Notes under the pieces: generated by a model | Seen by the model: only the letters and a program-made list of their open reading frames with translations | Told to the model about the DNA's origin: nothing | The model's database searches: none | Assembly (NCBI GenBank): GCA_023382135.1 | Contig: JAMCQK010000165.1 | Location: forward strand, 1 to 9,746 | Direction: 5' to 3' | DNA from: Deinococcus sp. | GTDB taxonomy: Bacteria > Deinococcota > Deinococci > Deinococcales > Thermaceae | DNA length: 9,746 bases | Part shown: piece after piece, positions 1-5,278 of the stretch | How positions within the stretch are numbered: the stretch's first letter is position 1 | How the letters are laid out: each line of letters opens with the position of its first letter | Made by a program: the position numbers and the translations under genes

Positions 1-398
1 AGTGCGCGGGCGCCTTTGAGGTTGCCGAAGCCTTCCTCACCCACGCTGAAGGCCAGGCTGGCACCCAGGGCGCTGAGTTTTGGTGCCAGCGAAAGAAGCA
101 CCGCGATGCCCGCTGAATTGTCGCCCACCGCAGGGCCTTGCCAGCGGTTCTGGCCACGGTACAAGGTCCCAGGCGTGAGCACCGTGTCCATATGGGAAAC
201 CAACAGCAAGCGGCCGTTGCCCACAAAGATGTTGCCGAGGGAGTCACGCCGGACCTCGCTCAGCCCGTTAGGGCTAGTTGTTTCTAGGCCCATTCTTTTT
301 AGCCTCGATTCAATCCACTTGCCCCGAGCTTCATCCCCCGCTATGGGGGCAAACTCCGCAAGCAGCTCTAGCGGTCCCTGGCTTATGACCTGGTTCAT
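1..398 (-). CDS. M20-family metallopeptidase/deacylase, N-terminal part (runs off the left edge)
   Basis: The first 132 codons of a zinc-dependent M20 hydrolase, the family that includes carboxypeptidases, aminoacylases and LysK-type lysine-biosynthesis deacetylases. Visible motifs are SHMDTV (metal-ligand H69 with D71), GPAVGDNSAG (bridging D93) and GEEGFGNLKGAR (catalytic base E121 and metal ligand E122). The C-terminal catalytic part and the dimerisation lid lie outside the window, so the substrate cannot be assigned. A LysK-like role is possible because that pathway exists in Thermaceae. The ATG overlaps the stop of the upstream response regulator by four bases (ATGA), so the two are probably translationally coupled. 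Residues 39-47 (ETTSPNGLS) come from an inserted 27-bp repeat. Without it the chain reads MGLEVRRDSLGN, a typical M20 strand-turn, so the insertion is probably secondary and surface exposed. Confidence 0.88.
   Translation of the reverse strand, partial: MNQVISQGPLELLAEFAPIAGDEARGKWIESRLKRMGLETTSPNGLSEVRRDSLGNIFVGNGRLLLVSHMDTVLTPGTLYRGQNRWQGPAVGDNSAGIAVLLSLAPKLSALGASLAFSVGEEGFGNLKGARA
252..290 (-). repeat. In-frame palindromic insertion element, copy 1 (in the M20 gene)
   Basis: Read on the minus strand it is GGCCT (290-286), a 27-bp core (285-259) and CGAGGTC (258-252). The core starts AGAAACAACT and contains the hairpin AGCCC-TAAC-GGGCT. It encodes ETTSPNGLS in the M20 frame. It differs from copy 2 at one core base (C for T at core position 6). 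See copies 2 and 3. Confidence 0.8.
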
Positions 399-1051
399 GT
401 TTGGTTTTCGCCGCCCTCGGCCAAGCCCTCGCGCAGGGCAAACAGCGCCGCCTGGGTGCGGTTGTTGAGGTGAAGCTTTTGAAAGATTTCCGAGAGTCGG
501 TTGCGCACGGTTTTTTCCGAGAGCGAAAGCTCCATGGCGATTTCCAGATTGGTGCGGCCATGGGCCACCAGCTTGAGGATCTGCACCTCGCGGTCCGAGA
601 GCTCCGCGTGAGACCTGGGTTTAGCCTCCTCTTTGGCCTTGAAGTCTTGGATGATTTTCTCCGCCAGGTCGGAATCCAGGAGCACCTCGCCATGATAGAC
701 CCGCCGAATGGCTTCCACCAACTCTTTGGCGTCCATGTCCTTGAGCAAGTATCCGCGCGCTCCCGTCTTTACCGCCTCGAACACGTAACCGTCTTGGCGG
801 TACATGGTGAGCATGATGACCTTGGCGCCGGGCCACTCGTTCAGAATTTCCTGGGTGGCCTGCACGCCGTCCAGCACCGGCATCTGGATATCCATCAGGA
901 TGATGTCGGGGTGGGCCTCGAGGCCGTGCCGCAGCGCCTCACGGCCATCCGAGGCCTCACCGATCACCCGAAAGTCCGGCTCAGCCTCCAGAAGGCTCTT
1001 GAGCCCCTGGCGGAAAAGGTTGTGGTCATCGGCCAACAGGATGCGGATCAT
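395..1051 (-). CDS. NarL/FixJ-type response regulator (receiver + LuxR HTH)
   Basis: A 218-residue two-component response regulator acting as a cytoplasmic DNA-binding transcription factor. The receiver domain (about 1-120) has the acidic pair D8/D9, phospho-acceptor D54 in LMDIQMP, T82 in IMLTMY and K104 in YLLKD. After a short charged linker, the LuxR/GerE helix-turn-helix spans about 151-200, with LSDREVQIL followed by the recognition helix SEKTVRNRLSEIF. The start is taken at the ATG giving MIRILLADDH, the usual family N-terminus. An ATG four codons upstream (1063) is possible, but it overlaps a TATGAT box at 1059-1064 that fits a leaderless transcript starting at the chosen ATG. No histidine kinase is visible nearby; the partner would have to lie outside the window. 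Its stop overlaps the start of the M20 gene. Residues 43-46 (GLEA) are encoded by a GGCCTCGAGGCC palindrome. Confidence 0.93.
   Translation of the reverse strand: MIRILLADDHNLFRQGLKSLLEAEPDFRVIGEASDGREALRHGLEAHPDIILMDIQMPVLDGVQATQEILNEWPGAKVIMLTMYRQDGYVFEAVKTGARGYLLKDMDAKELVEAIRRVYHGEVLLDSDLAEKIIQDFKAKEEAKPRSHAELSDREVQILKLVAHGRTNLEIAMELSLSEKTVRNRLSEIFQKLHLNNRTQAALFALREGLAEGGENQT
914..925. repeat. Iterated palindrome GGCCTCGAGGCC, copy 1
   Basis: A perfect 12-bp palindrome inside the response regulator, encoding GLEA (residues 43-46). It is one of five exact copies in the window. Confidence 0.7.
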
Positions 1052-1064
1052 GGTCCCCATCATA
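1049..1064 (-). promoter_or_regulatory. Putative leaderless promoter of the response regulator
   Basis: On the minus strand, TATGAT (1064 to 1059) lies seven bases upstream of the ATG at 1051, with no Shine-Dalgarno between them. This matches the TAnnnT-to-start spacing of leaderless genes in Deinococcus-Thermus. No good -35 is present; the best is GCAACA at 1087-1082. Confidence 0.45.
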
Positions 1065-1068
1065 TTAG

Positions 1069-1161
1069 CCCTTCGTTCAGATGTTGCACCGCCCCACCCA
1101 GCCCTGAAGCCTTGGCGGTGTCACCCGGAATAAGCCGCCCGCCCGGTTCGCCAACGAAGGG
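1069..1161. promoter_or_regulatory. Divergent intergenic region with two nested inverted repeats
   Basis: Between the divergent response regulator and kinase genes, CCCTTCGTT (1069-1077) is repeated as the perfect reverse complement AACGAAGGG (1153-1161). Inside this pair, CACCGCC (1087-1093) pairs with GGCGGTG (1114-1120). The outer half-sites sit next to the presumed -10 of the regulator and just upstream of the presumed -10 of the kinase. They are plausible operator half-sites, perhaps for autoregulation by the adjacent regulator, but nothing in the sequence proves binding. Confidence 0.4.
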
Positions 1162-1181
1162 TCCGGGGTTCCTCGCTGCGG

Positions 1182-1198
1182 TAAGCTTGTTAGCCATG
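1182..1198 (+). promoter_or_regulatory. Putative leaderless promoter of the kinase gene
   Basis: TAAGCT (1182-1187) lies eight bases before the ATG at 1196. No Shine-Dalgarno is visible. The -35 region is poor. Confidence 0.3.
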
Positions 1199-2053
1199 AA
1201 CGTCCGCGCGTCCTTGGAGGAGCGTTACCGCGTCCGGCTCAGGCCTGTTCGCGAAGGTTCCGAGGCCCGTGTATACCGCGCGGACGACAAAGTATTCAAG
1301 GTGTTTGGCCAGGGCGAGCGGCACCTTGCGGAGAAGGAAGCTGAAAACATGGCCAAGGCTGGCCTGCAAAGCTACCTGGTACAGGTGCTGGAACTCGAGG
1401 GCCACGGGGTGCTGGTGTTGAAGCGCTTTCCGGGGAAACCTTTCAGCCGGGAAGGATTCGACCAAGCCAAGCTGGAAGCGCTCGCCGAAACATTCCGCCG
1501 CCTGCACGCCATGCAAGAGGCAGGGGTGAGCTCGAGGTCTAAGTTGGAAGAACGCCTTGTCCTGTTTGAGGGAGCGCTGGAAGGCCTAGAAATAACTAGC
1601 CCTAACGGGCTGAGCGAGGCCGCCCTTCCGCTGCTTGACAAGCTGCGCGGACATCTGGACGAGGTCTCGGGAATTCCGTTCGCCTTCTGCCATAACGATC
1701 CCTGGGCCGGCAACGTCTTGCTCAAAGACAAAGATGCCCCCCAAACCTGCCCGGAGGTTCTGTTGGTGGACTGGGGCCGCGCCGGAGGCGAGGACCCCGC
1801 TAGAGACCTGGCGATTCTGAAAACTGGCAGCCTGGACCTTCTTGGAACCGAAGCCGCTAATGCAGCCCTCAAGCAGATCGTTGGAACCTACCCCGATAAA
1901 GCGGGCCTTTGGCGGCGGCTCCGGTTCTACGTCCCGCTCACTTATCTGCACGACCTCTATTGGTTCAACGCCAAACAACCCGATGGTTTTTTGCAGGCGG
2001 CGCGCGAAAAACTCCCGCTGGCAATAAGTTTTTACCACAGCTTTGCAGACTGA
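1196..2053 (+). CDS. Aminoglycoside phosphotransferase/choline kinase-fold small-molecule kinase
   Basis: A 285-residue cytoplasmic kinase of the APH superfamily (phosphotransferase enzyme family). The N-lobe has a likely ATP lysine, K35 in VFKVFGQG. The catalytic loop is CHNDPWAGNVLL (H166, catalytic D168, N173) and the metal-binding segment is VDWGRAGGEDPARDLA (D192). These families phosphorylate hydroxylated small molecules such as choline, homoserine, sugars or aminoglycosides, and the acceptor cannot be told from sequence. A resistance role is not supported, and the APH name is structural only. The frame is open far upstream across the regulator locus, but the ATG at 1196 is chosen because the homologous domain begins there and the upstream frame is antisense to a real gene. 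Residues 132-140 (EITSPNGLS) come from an inserted 27-bp repeat between the lobes. Removing it leaves EGLEAALPLLDKL, a smooth helix-like segment. Confidence 0.85.
   Translation: MNVRASLEERYRVRLRPVREGSEARVYRADDKVFKVFGQGERHLAEKEAENMAKAGLQSYLVQVLELEGHGVLVLKRFPGKPFSREGFDQAKLEALAETFRRLHAMQEAGVSSRSKLEERLVLFEGALEGLEITSPNGLSEAALPLLDKLRGHLDEVSGIPFAFCHNDPWAGNVLLKDKDAPQTCPEVLLVDWGRAGGEDPARDLAILKTGSLDLLGTEAANAALKQIVGTYPDKAGLWRRLRFYVPLTYLHDLYWFNAKQPDGFLQAAREKLPLAISFYHSFAD
1583..1621 (+). repeat. In-frame palindromic insertion element, copy 2 (in the kinase gene)
   Basis: It consists of GGCCT (1583-1587), a 27-bp core (1588-1614) and CGAGGCC (1615-1621). The outer ends GGCCT/AGGCC form a short terminal inverted repeat. 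The core holds AGCCC (1598-1602), loop TAAC and GGGCT (1607-1611). It encodes EITSPNGLS. Deleting the core leaves exactly GGCCTCGAGGCC. The other two forward frames contain TAA or TAG, so only one frame on this strand is open. Confidence 0.82.
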
Positions 2054-2208
2054 GGTTGGGCCGGTTGTCCGATAACTCGTTGCCCGTGGCTAGCCTCCAG
2101 CCACTGGCTTTCTGCCTGCGGCTTCAGCCCCCCTGCACTCCGCCCTCAGACGTCAGCTTTCGGTGTTTTGCTTCCACCGCTCCAATCAGCTTCTCACCCC
2201 CCGCGTGG
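2054..2208. other. Intergenic region with overlapping GGCT/AGCC dyads
   Basis: No gene is seen between the kinase stop and upp. GTGGCT (2086-2091) pairs with AGCCAC (2099-2104) across a 7-base loop. GGCTAGCC (2088-2095) is itself palindromic, and AGCCACTGGCT (2099-2109) forms an overlapping alternative dyad. There is no T-tract, so a classical intrinsic terminator is not supported. It could be a terminator-like structure or part of a dispersed intergenic repeat. Confidence 0.3.
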
Positions 2209-2225
2209 TACGATTCTTTCCGATG
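2209..2225 (+). promoter_or_regulatory. Putative leaderless promoter of upp
   Basis: TACGAT (2209-2214) stands eight bases before the ATG at 2223, with no Shine-Dalgarno in between. No convincing -35 is seen at 16-18 bp. Confidence 0.4.
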
Positions 2226-2849
2226 AAACCGACCATTGTGGATCACCCGTTGATCCAGCACAAACTGGGCCACCTGCGCGACAAAACCACCGGCAGCAAA
2301 GACTTTCGCGAGCTGATGTCCGAGGTATCCATGCTGATGGCCTACGAGGCCATGCGCGACCTCGAGCTCGAGACAGTAACCATTGAGACCCCGCTGGCCA
2401 AGGCTCCGGTAAAAGTGCTCACGGGCAAGAAACTCGCCTTGGTGGCTATCTTGCGCGCAGGGCTGGTTATGGTGGAAGGCATCCAGAAGCTGGTGCCCGC
2501 CGCGCGTGTGGGCCACATCGGCCTCTACCGCGACCCCAAAACCCTTGAACCGGTAGAGTACTACTGCAAACTGCCCGATGATGTGGCGCGCCGCCGGGTC
2601 TTCCTGACCGACCCCATGCTGGCCACCGCCGGGAGCGCGGTGCACGCAATTGCTATCCTCAAGCGCTACGGCGCACAACAGATAAAGCTGATGAGTATTT
2701 TAGCGGCACCAGAAGGGCTTGCGCGCATCAAGAAAGAGCACCCGGACGTAGAGGTGGTGGTGGCCGCGGTAGACGAGCGCTTGAACGACCACGGATACAT
2801 TGTACCGGGGCTGGGAGACGCTGGAGACCGCATCTTCGGCACCAAGTAG
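2223..2849 (+). CDS. upp: Uracil phosphoribosyltransferase
   Basis: Converts uracil and PRPP to UMP and pyrophosphate in the cytoplasm (pyrimidine salvage). The 208-residue length is typical of bacterial UPRT. Motifs are DHPLIQHKL near the N-terminus, ILRAG (77-81), the PRPP loop VFLTDPMLATAGSA (127-140) and the uracil-binding C-terminal GYIVPGLGDAGDRIFGT (191-207). The ATG at 2223 is chosen over an in-frame GTG at 2163 because MKPTIVDHPLIQHKL is the normal start and a -10-like box lies just upstream. It is the first of three co-oriented genes, followed after 44 bp by a polyprenyl-phosphate sugar transferase and then a UDP-GlcNAc epimerase. UMP feeds UDP-sugar synthesis, so the grouping is metabolically sensible, though UPRT is not a dedicated polysaccharide enzyme. 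Confidence 0.97.
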   Translation: MKPTIVDHPLIQHKLGHLRDKTTGSKDFRELMSEVSMLMAYEAMRDLELETVTIETPLAKAPVKVLTGKKLALVAILRAGLVMVEGIQKLVPAARVGHIGLYRDPKTLEPVEYYCKLPDDVARRRVFLTDPMLATAGSAVHAIAILKRYGAQQIKLMSILAAPEGLARIKKEHPDVEVVVAAVDERLNDHGYIVPGLGDAGDRIFGTK

Positions 2850-2893
2850 AGCCTGCCATTCGCGGATTCAGGCCGGCTGATTCCTCCATTGAA

Positions 2894-3997
2894 ATGAACG
2901 AGTTTCTAAAAACCCTCGGTATCGCCAATCCATCCGGCAGCGGCTGGCTCACGGTGGTTTTTACTTTTGCGGTGGCCTGGGCGGTCACTTGGCGCTTTAT
3001 CCCAAGCGTAAGGCAGTTTGCGCTCAAGGTGGGCTGGGCCGACTTGCCAAACGAACGCAGGCTAAACCGCGAACCCTTGCCCAATGCCGGCGGGATGGCG
3101 ATCTACGCAGGCGTGCTGGCGGCCATGATTATCGCCAGCGTACTCAAGCCCATTCTGATCGACAGTGTGTTAGTGCAGGTGTTGGCAATTTTGCTCGGCG
3201 GCTCCATTTTGCTGTTGGTGGGGTTTATCGACGACCAGTATGGCCTTCCTGCGCAGTTCCGCTTATTGGTTCAGATTCTGGCGGCCTTGCTTTTGGTGGG
3301 CGTGGGCATCCGCTTCGACGCCGCATTCGGCGGCGCGCTTGACCCGGTACTGGGAATTGTGCTCACGGTGGTCTGGGTGGTGGGCATCACCAACGCGCTC
3401 AACCTGATGGACGGCGTGGACGGGCTTGCCGGGGGCATTTCTTACGTGAGCGCCATGTGCTTGCTGGCGGTCTCGGCGCAGCAAAGCAGCTGGGCTGCGG
3501 GCACGCTGGTACTGGCGGCTTTAGCCGGTGCTGCGCTCGGGTTTCTGCGGCATAATTTTCACCCTTCGAAAATCATCATGGGGGACGCGGGTTCGTACTT
3601 CTTTGGCTACGTGCTCGCGGCTACCAGTATCCTTGGAAACCTAAAAGTGACTACTGTGTTCGCGGTGCTGCCTCCGCTTTTTTTTGTGCTCTTGCCGGTT
3701 TATGACATGGCGCGGGTGATTGTGCTCAGGCTGTTGCGAGGCCAGAACCCGCTTTCCACGCCGGGGAGGGATCACTTACACCACGGTTTGTTGGCGCGGG
3801 GTTTCTCGCAGCGGCGGGTGGTGGCCATTCTTTGGGGGCTAGCCCTGGCCAGCAACGTAGTCGGTATGGTGGTGAGCAAGGTAGGCCTCGAGGCCATCCT
3901 GGTGACCGTAGTGGGAACCGCTGGCTTGCTGGCCTTCACCGTGTGGCGCAGGCTCAGGGCCGCGCTGCGTGAGGAACCGGCTGCAACCGAGATCTAA
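2894..3997 (+). CDS. WecA/TagO-like polyprenyl-phosphate N-acetylhexosamine-1-phosphate transferase
   Basis: A 367-residue integral membrane enzyme of the MraY/WecA/TagO family. It transfers a sugar-1-phosphate, usually GlcNAc-1-P from UDP-GlcNAc, onto undecaprenyl phosphate, starting a cell-envelope polysaccharide. It is rich in hydrophobic segments, consistent with about ten or eleven membrane helices. Family motifs are PLPNAGG (61-67), the Mg-binding FIDDQYGLPAQ (111-121, D113/D114), NALNLMDGVDGLAGG (167-181), IIMGDAGSYFFG (227-238) and the HIH-like GRDHLHHGL (291-299). The cytoplasmic loop with DHLHH points to WecA/TagO rather than MraY. No clear Shine-Dalgarno precedes the ATG. It follows upp by 44 bp and precedes the epimerase by 26 bp, so the three are probably co-transcribed. 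Residues 331-334 (GLEA) are encoded by the GGCCTCGAGGCC palindrome. Confidence 0.93.
   Translation: MNEFLKTLGIANPSGSGWLTVVFTFAVAWAVTWRFIPSVRQFALKVGWADLPNERRLNREPLPNAGGMAIYAGVLAAMIIASVLKPILIDSVLVQVLAILLGGSILLLVGFIDDQYGLPAQFRLLVQILAALLLVGVGIRFDAAFGGALDPVLGIVLTVVWVVGITNALNLMDGVDGLAGGISYVSAMCLLAVSAQQSSWAAGTLVLAALAGAALGFLRHNFHPSKIIMGDAGSYFFGYVLAATSILGNLKVTTVFAVLPPLFFVLLPVYDMARVIVLRLLRGQNPLSTPGRDHLHHGLLARGFSQRRVVAILWGLALASNVVGMVVSKVGLEAILVTVVGTAGLLAFTVWRRLRAALREEPAATEI
3884..3895. repeat. Iterated palindrome GGCCTCGAGGCC, copy 2
   Basis: A perfect 12-bp palindrome encoding GLEA within VGLEA near the C-terminus of the WecA-like protein. Confidence 0.7.
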
Positions 3998-4010
3998 GCG
4001 CAATTTCAGA

Positions 4011-4026
4011 TAGGCTACCCAAGATG
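4011..4026 (+). promoter_or_regulatory. Possible internal leaderless promoter of the epimerase gene
   Basis: TAGGCT (4011-4016) lies seven bases before the ATG at 4024 in a 26-bp gap that lacks a Shine-Dalgarno. It has the same geometry as the putative upp and regulator promoters. It is weak, with no -35, and the gene could equally be read from upstream transcripts. Confidence 0.25.
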
Positions 4027-5157
4027 AAGCGCGTGGTGCTTGCTTTTGGAACCCGGCCCGAAGCCAACAAAATGGCCCCGGTGATTTTCGCACTCCGCGA
4101 GCAGCCCGGAATAAAGCCCTTGGTGCTGGTAACAGGCCAGCACCGCGAACAGCTAGATAGTTCACTAAAGCTCTTTGGGATTGTGCCCGACGCCGATCTG
4201 GACGTGATGACCGAGCGCCAGACGCTTCCGGGCCTCACCGCAAAGATCGTGCCCGCCGCCGCCGAAAAGCTGGTGGGCCTCGAGGCCGACTACGTGCTGG
4301 TCCACGGCGACACTCTCACCACCTTCTCGGTTGCCCTCGCCGCCTTCTTCCAGAACATACCGGTAGCCCACGTGGAAGCCGGGCTCAGGAGCCACAACAT
4401 GCGGGAGCCCTTCCCCGAGGAAGCCAACCGCCGCCTCACCGATGTGCTCACCGATCTGGACCTGCCTCCCACGCCGGGCGGCAAAGCCAACCTTTTACGC
4501 GAGGGGAAGCGTGAAGAAAACATTATCGTAACCGGCCAGACCGCGGTGGATGCCATCCACATGGCGGCCAAAATTGCTGGGTTACCCAGACAGTTGAGGG
4601 AGCTTAAGCAAGCAAAGAAGAAGCTGGTGGCCGTCACCATGCACCGGCGCGAGAACTGGCCCATCCTGCAAAACCTTGCGCAGGCACTTGCACGGGTAGC
4701 ACAGGAAAACCCAGATCATGTGTTCGTTTACCCGGTGCACCTGAACCCCGTGGTGCGCGAAGCCATCCGGCCGGTCCTGGAAAAAGTGAAGAACTTTGCC
4801 CTGCTCGATCCATTGGACTATGGCCCCATGGCCGCCTTGATGCGGGAGAGCGATCTGATTGTTACCGACTCCGGCGGCATTCAAGAGGAAGGCGCCGCAC
4901 TGGGTGTGCCTGTAGTGGTGCTCCGCAACGTGACCGAAAGGCCGGAAGGGGTGGAGTCCGGCATCCTGCGCCTTGCGGGCACCGACCCGGAACAGGTGTA
5001 TCAGACAGTAGCGGGGCTGCTGCGAAACGAAGAAGACCGCCTCAAGATGGCCCGCTCAAAAAATCCCTACGGCGACGGCCATGCAGCCAAGCGGGCGGCG
5101 GCGGCCGTGGCCTGGCGGCTTGGTCTCTGCGAGCGCCCGCAGGACTGGCTGGGATAA
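4024..5157 (+). CDS. wecB: UDP-N-acetylglucosamine 2-epimerase (non-hydrolysing)
   Basis: Interconverts UDP-GlcNAc and UDP-ManNAc in the cytoplasm, supplying ManNAc-type sugars for envelope polysaccharide. The length of 377 residues is normal. Motifs are FGTRPEANKMAPV at the N-terminus, VTGQHREQ (36-43, the loop that binds the allosteric UDP-GlcNAc in this family), VHGDT (D96), HVEAGLRS (E118), PEEANRR (E132), VTMHRREN (H207), VTDSGGIQEEG (280-290) and NVTERPEGV (302-310). D96, E118, E132 and H207 correspond to the proposed catalytic residues of WecB/MnaA. The segment LTDLDLPPT (142-150) differs from the common ADLHFAPT-type sequence. It follows the WecA-like gene by 26 bp, and together they fit the start of a polysaccharide or teichoic-acid-like pathway. 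The symbol wecB is by homology (mnaA in Firmicutes). Confidence 0.95.
   Translation: MKRVVLAFGTRPEANKMAPVIFALREQPGIKPLVLVTGQHREQLDSSLKLFGIVPDADLDVMTERQTLPGLTAKIVPAAAEKLVGLEADYVLVHGDTLTTFSVALAAFFQNIPVAHVEAGLRSHNMREPFPEEANRRLTDVLTDLDLPPTPGGKANLLREGKREENIIVTGQTAVDAIHMAAKIAGLPRQLRELKQAKKKLVAVTMHRRENWPILQNLAQALARVAQENPDHVFVYPVHLNPVVREAIRPVLEKVKNFALLDPLDYGPMAALMRESDLIVTDSGGIQEEGAALGVPVVVLRNVTERPEGVESGILRLAGTDPEQVYQTVAGLLRNEEDRLKMARSKNPYGDGHAAKRAAAAVAWRLGLCERPQDWLG
4276..4287. repeat. Iterated palindrome GGCCTCGAGGCC, copy 3
   Basis: A perfect 12-bp palindrome encoding GLEA (residues 85-88, within VGLEA) of the epimerase. Confidence 0.7.
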
Positions 5158-5253
5158 ACATTCGCAGAGTCAAAACTTGCGCTTGGCGTGATTGCGCTGT
5201 TACTGGTTGAGACAACTCCGGCTACCGCACCCAGGCTCAGCCGAGTCCAAGAC
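5158..5253. other. Convergent intergenic gap between the epimerase and MFS genes
   Basis: This 96-bp gap lies between two convergent genes. CGGCT (5219-5223) and AGCCG (5239-5243) could pair with a 15-base loop, and TTGCGCT is directly repeated (5177-5183 and 5192-5198). Neither dyad is followed by a T-run, so I do not call a terminator. Confidence 0.3.
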
Positions 5254-5278
5254 GCCCTAACGGGTTGGGGGGGAGGCC
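5254..5278 (+). repeat. Degenerate partial copy of the element, inverted against copy 3
   Basis: GCCCTAACGGG (5254-5264) matches the hairpin half of copies 1 and 2 exactly. It is followed by TTG, a run of G (5267-5273 are all G) and AGGCC, which aligns loosely with the element's right end CTGAGCGAGGCC. It lies on the opposite strand to copy 3 and shares GGCC (5275-5278) with it. The MFS stop codon (5259-5257) lies within it. Confidence 0.45.

Noticed and set aside
401..1195. In-frame upstream extension of the kinase gene on the plus strand
   Set aside because: The frame is open but lies antisense to the well-supported response regulator and shows no kinase homology. The domain begins at the ATG at 1196.
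1196..2053. Antibiotic-resistance kinase
   Set aside because: The APH fold is shared by many metabolic kinases, and nothing in the sequence or context points to aminoglycoside modification.
2163..2222. GTG-initiated N-terminal extension of upp
   Set aside because: It adds 20 residues not typical of UPRT, and a -10-like box at 2209-2214 lies inside it.
5219..5243. Bidirectional terminator between the epimerase and MFS genes
   Set aside because: It has only a five-base stem with a 15-base loop and no T-run on either strand.
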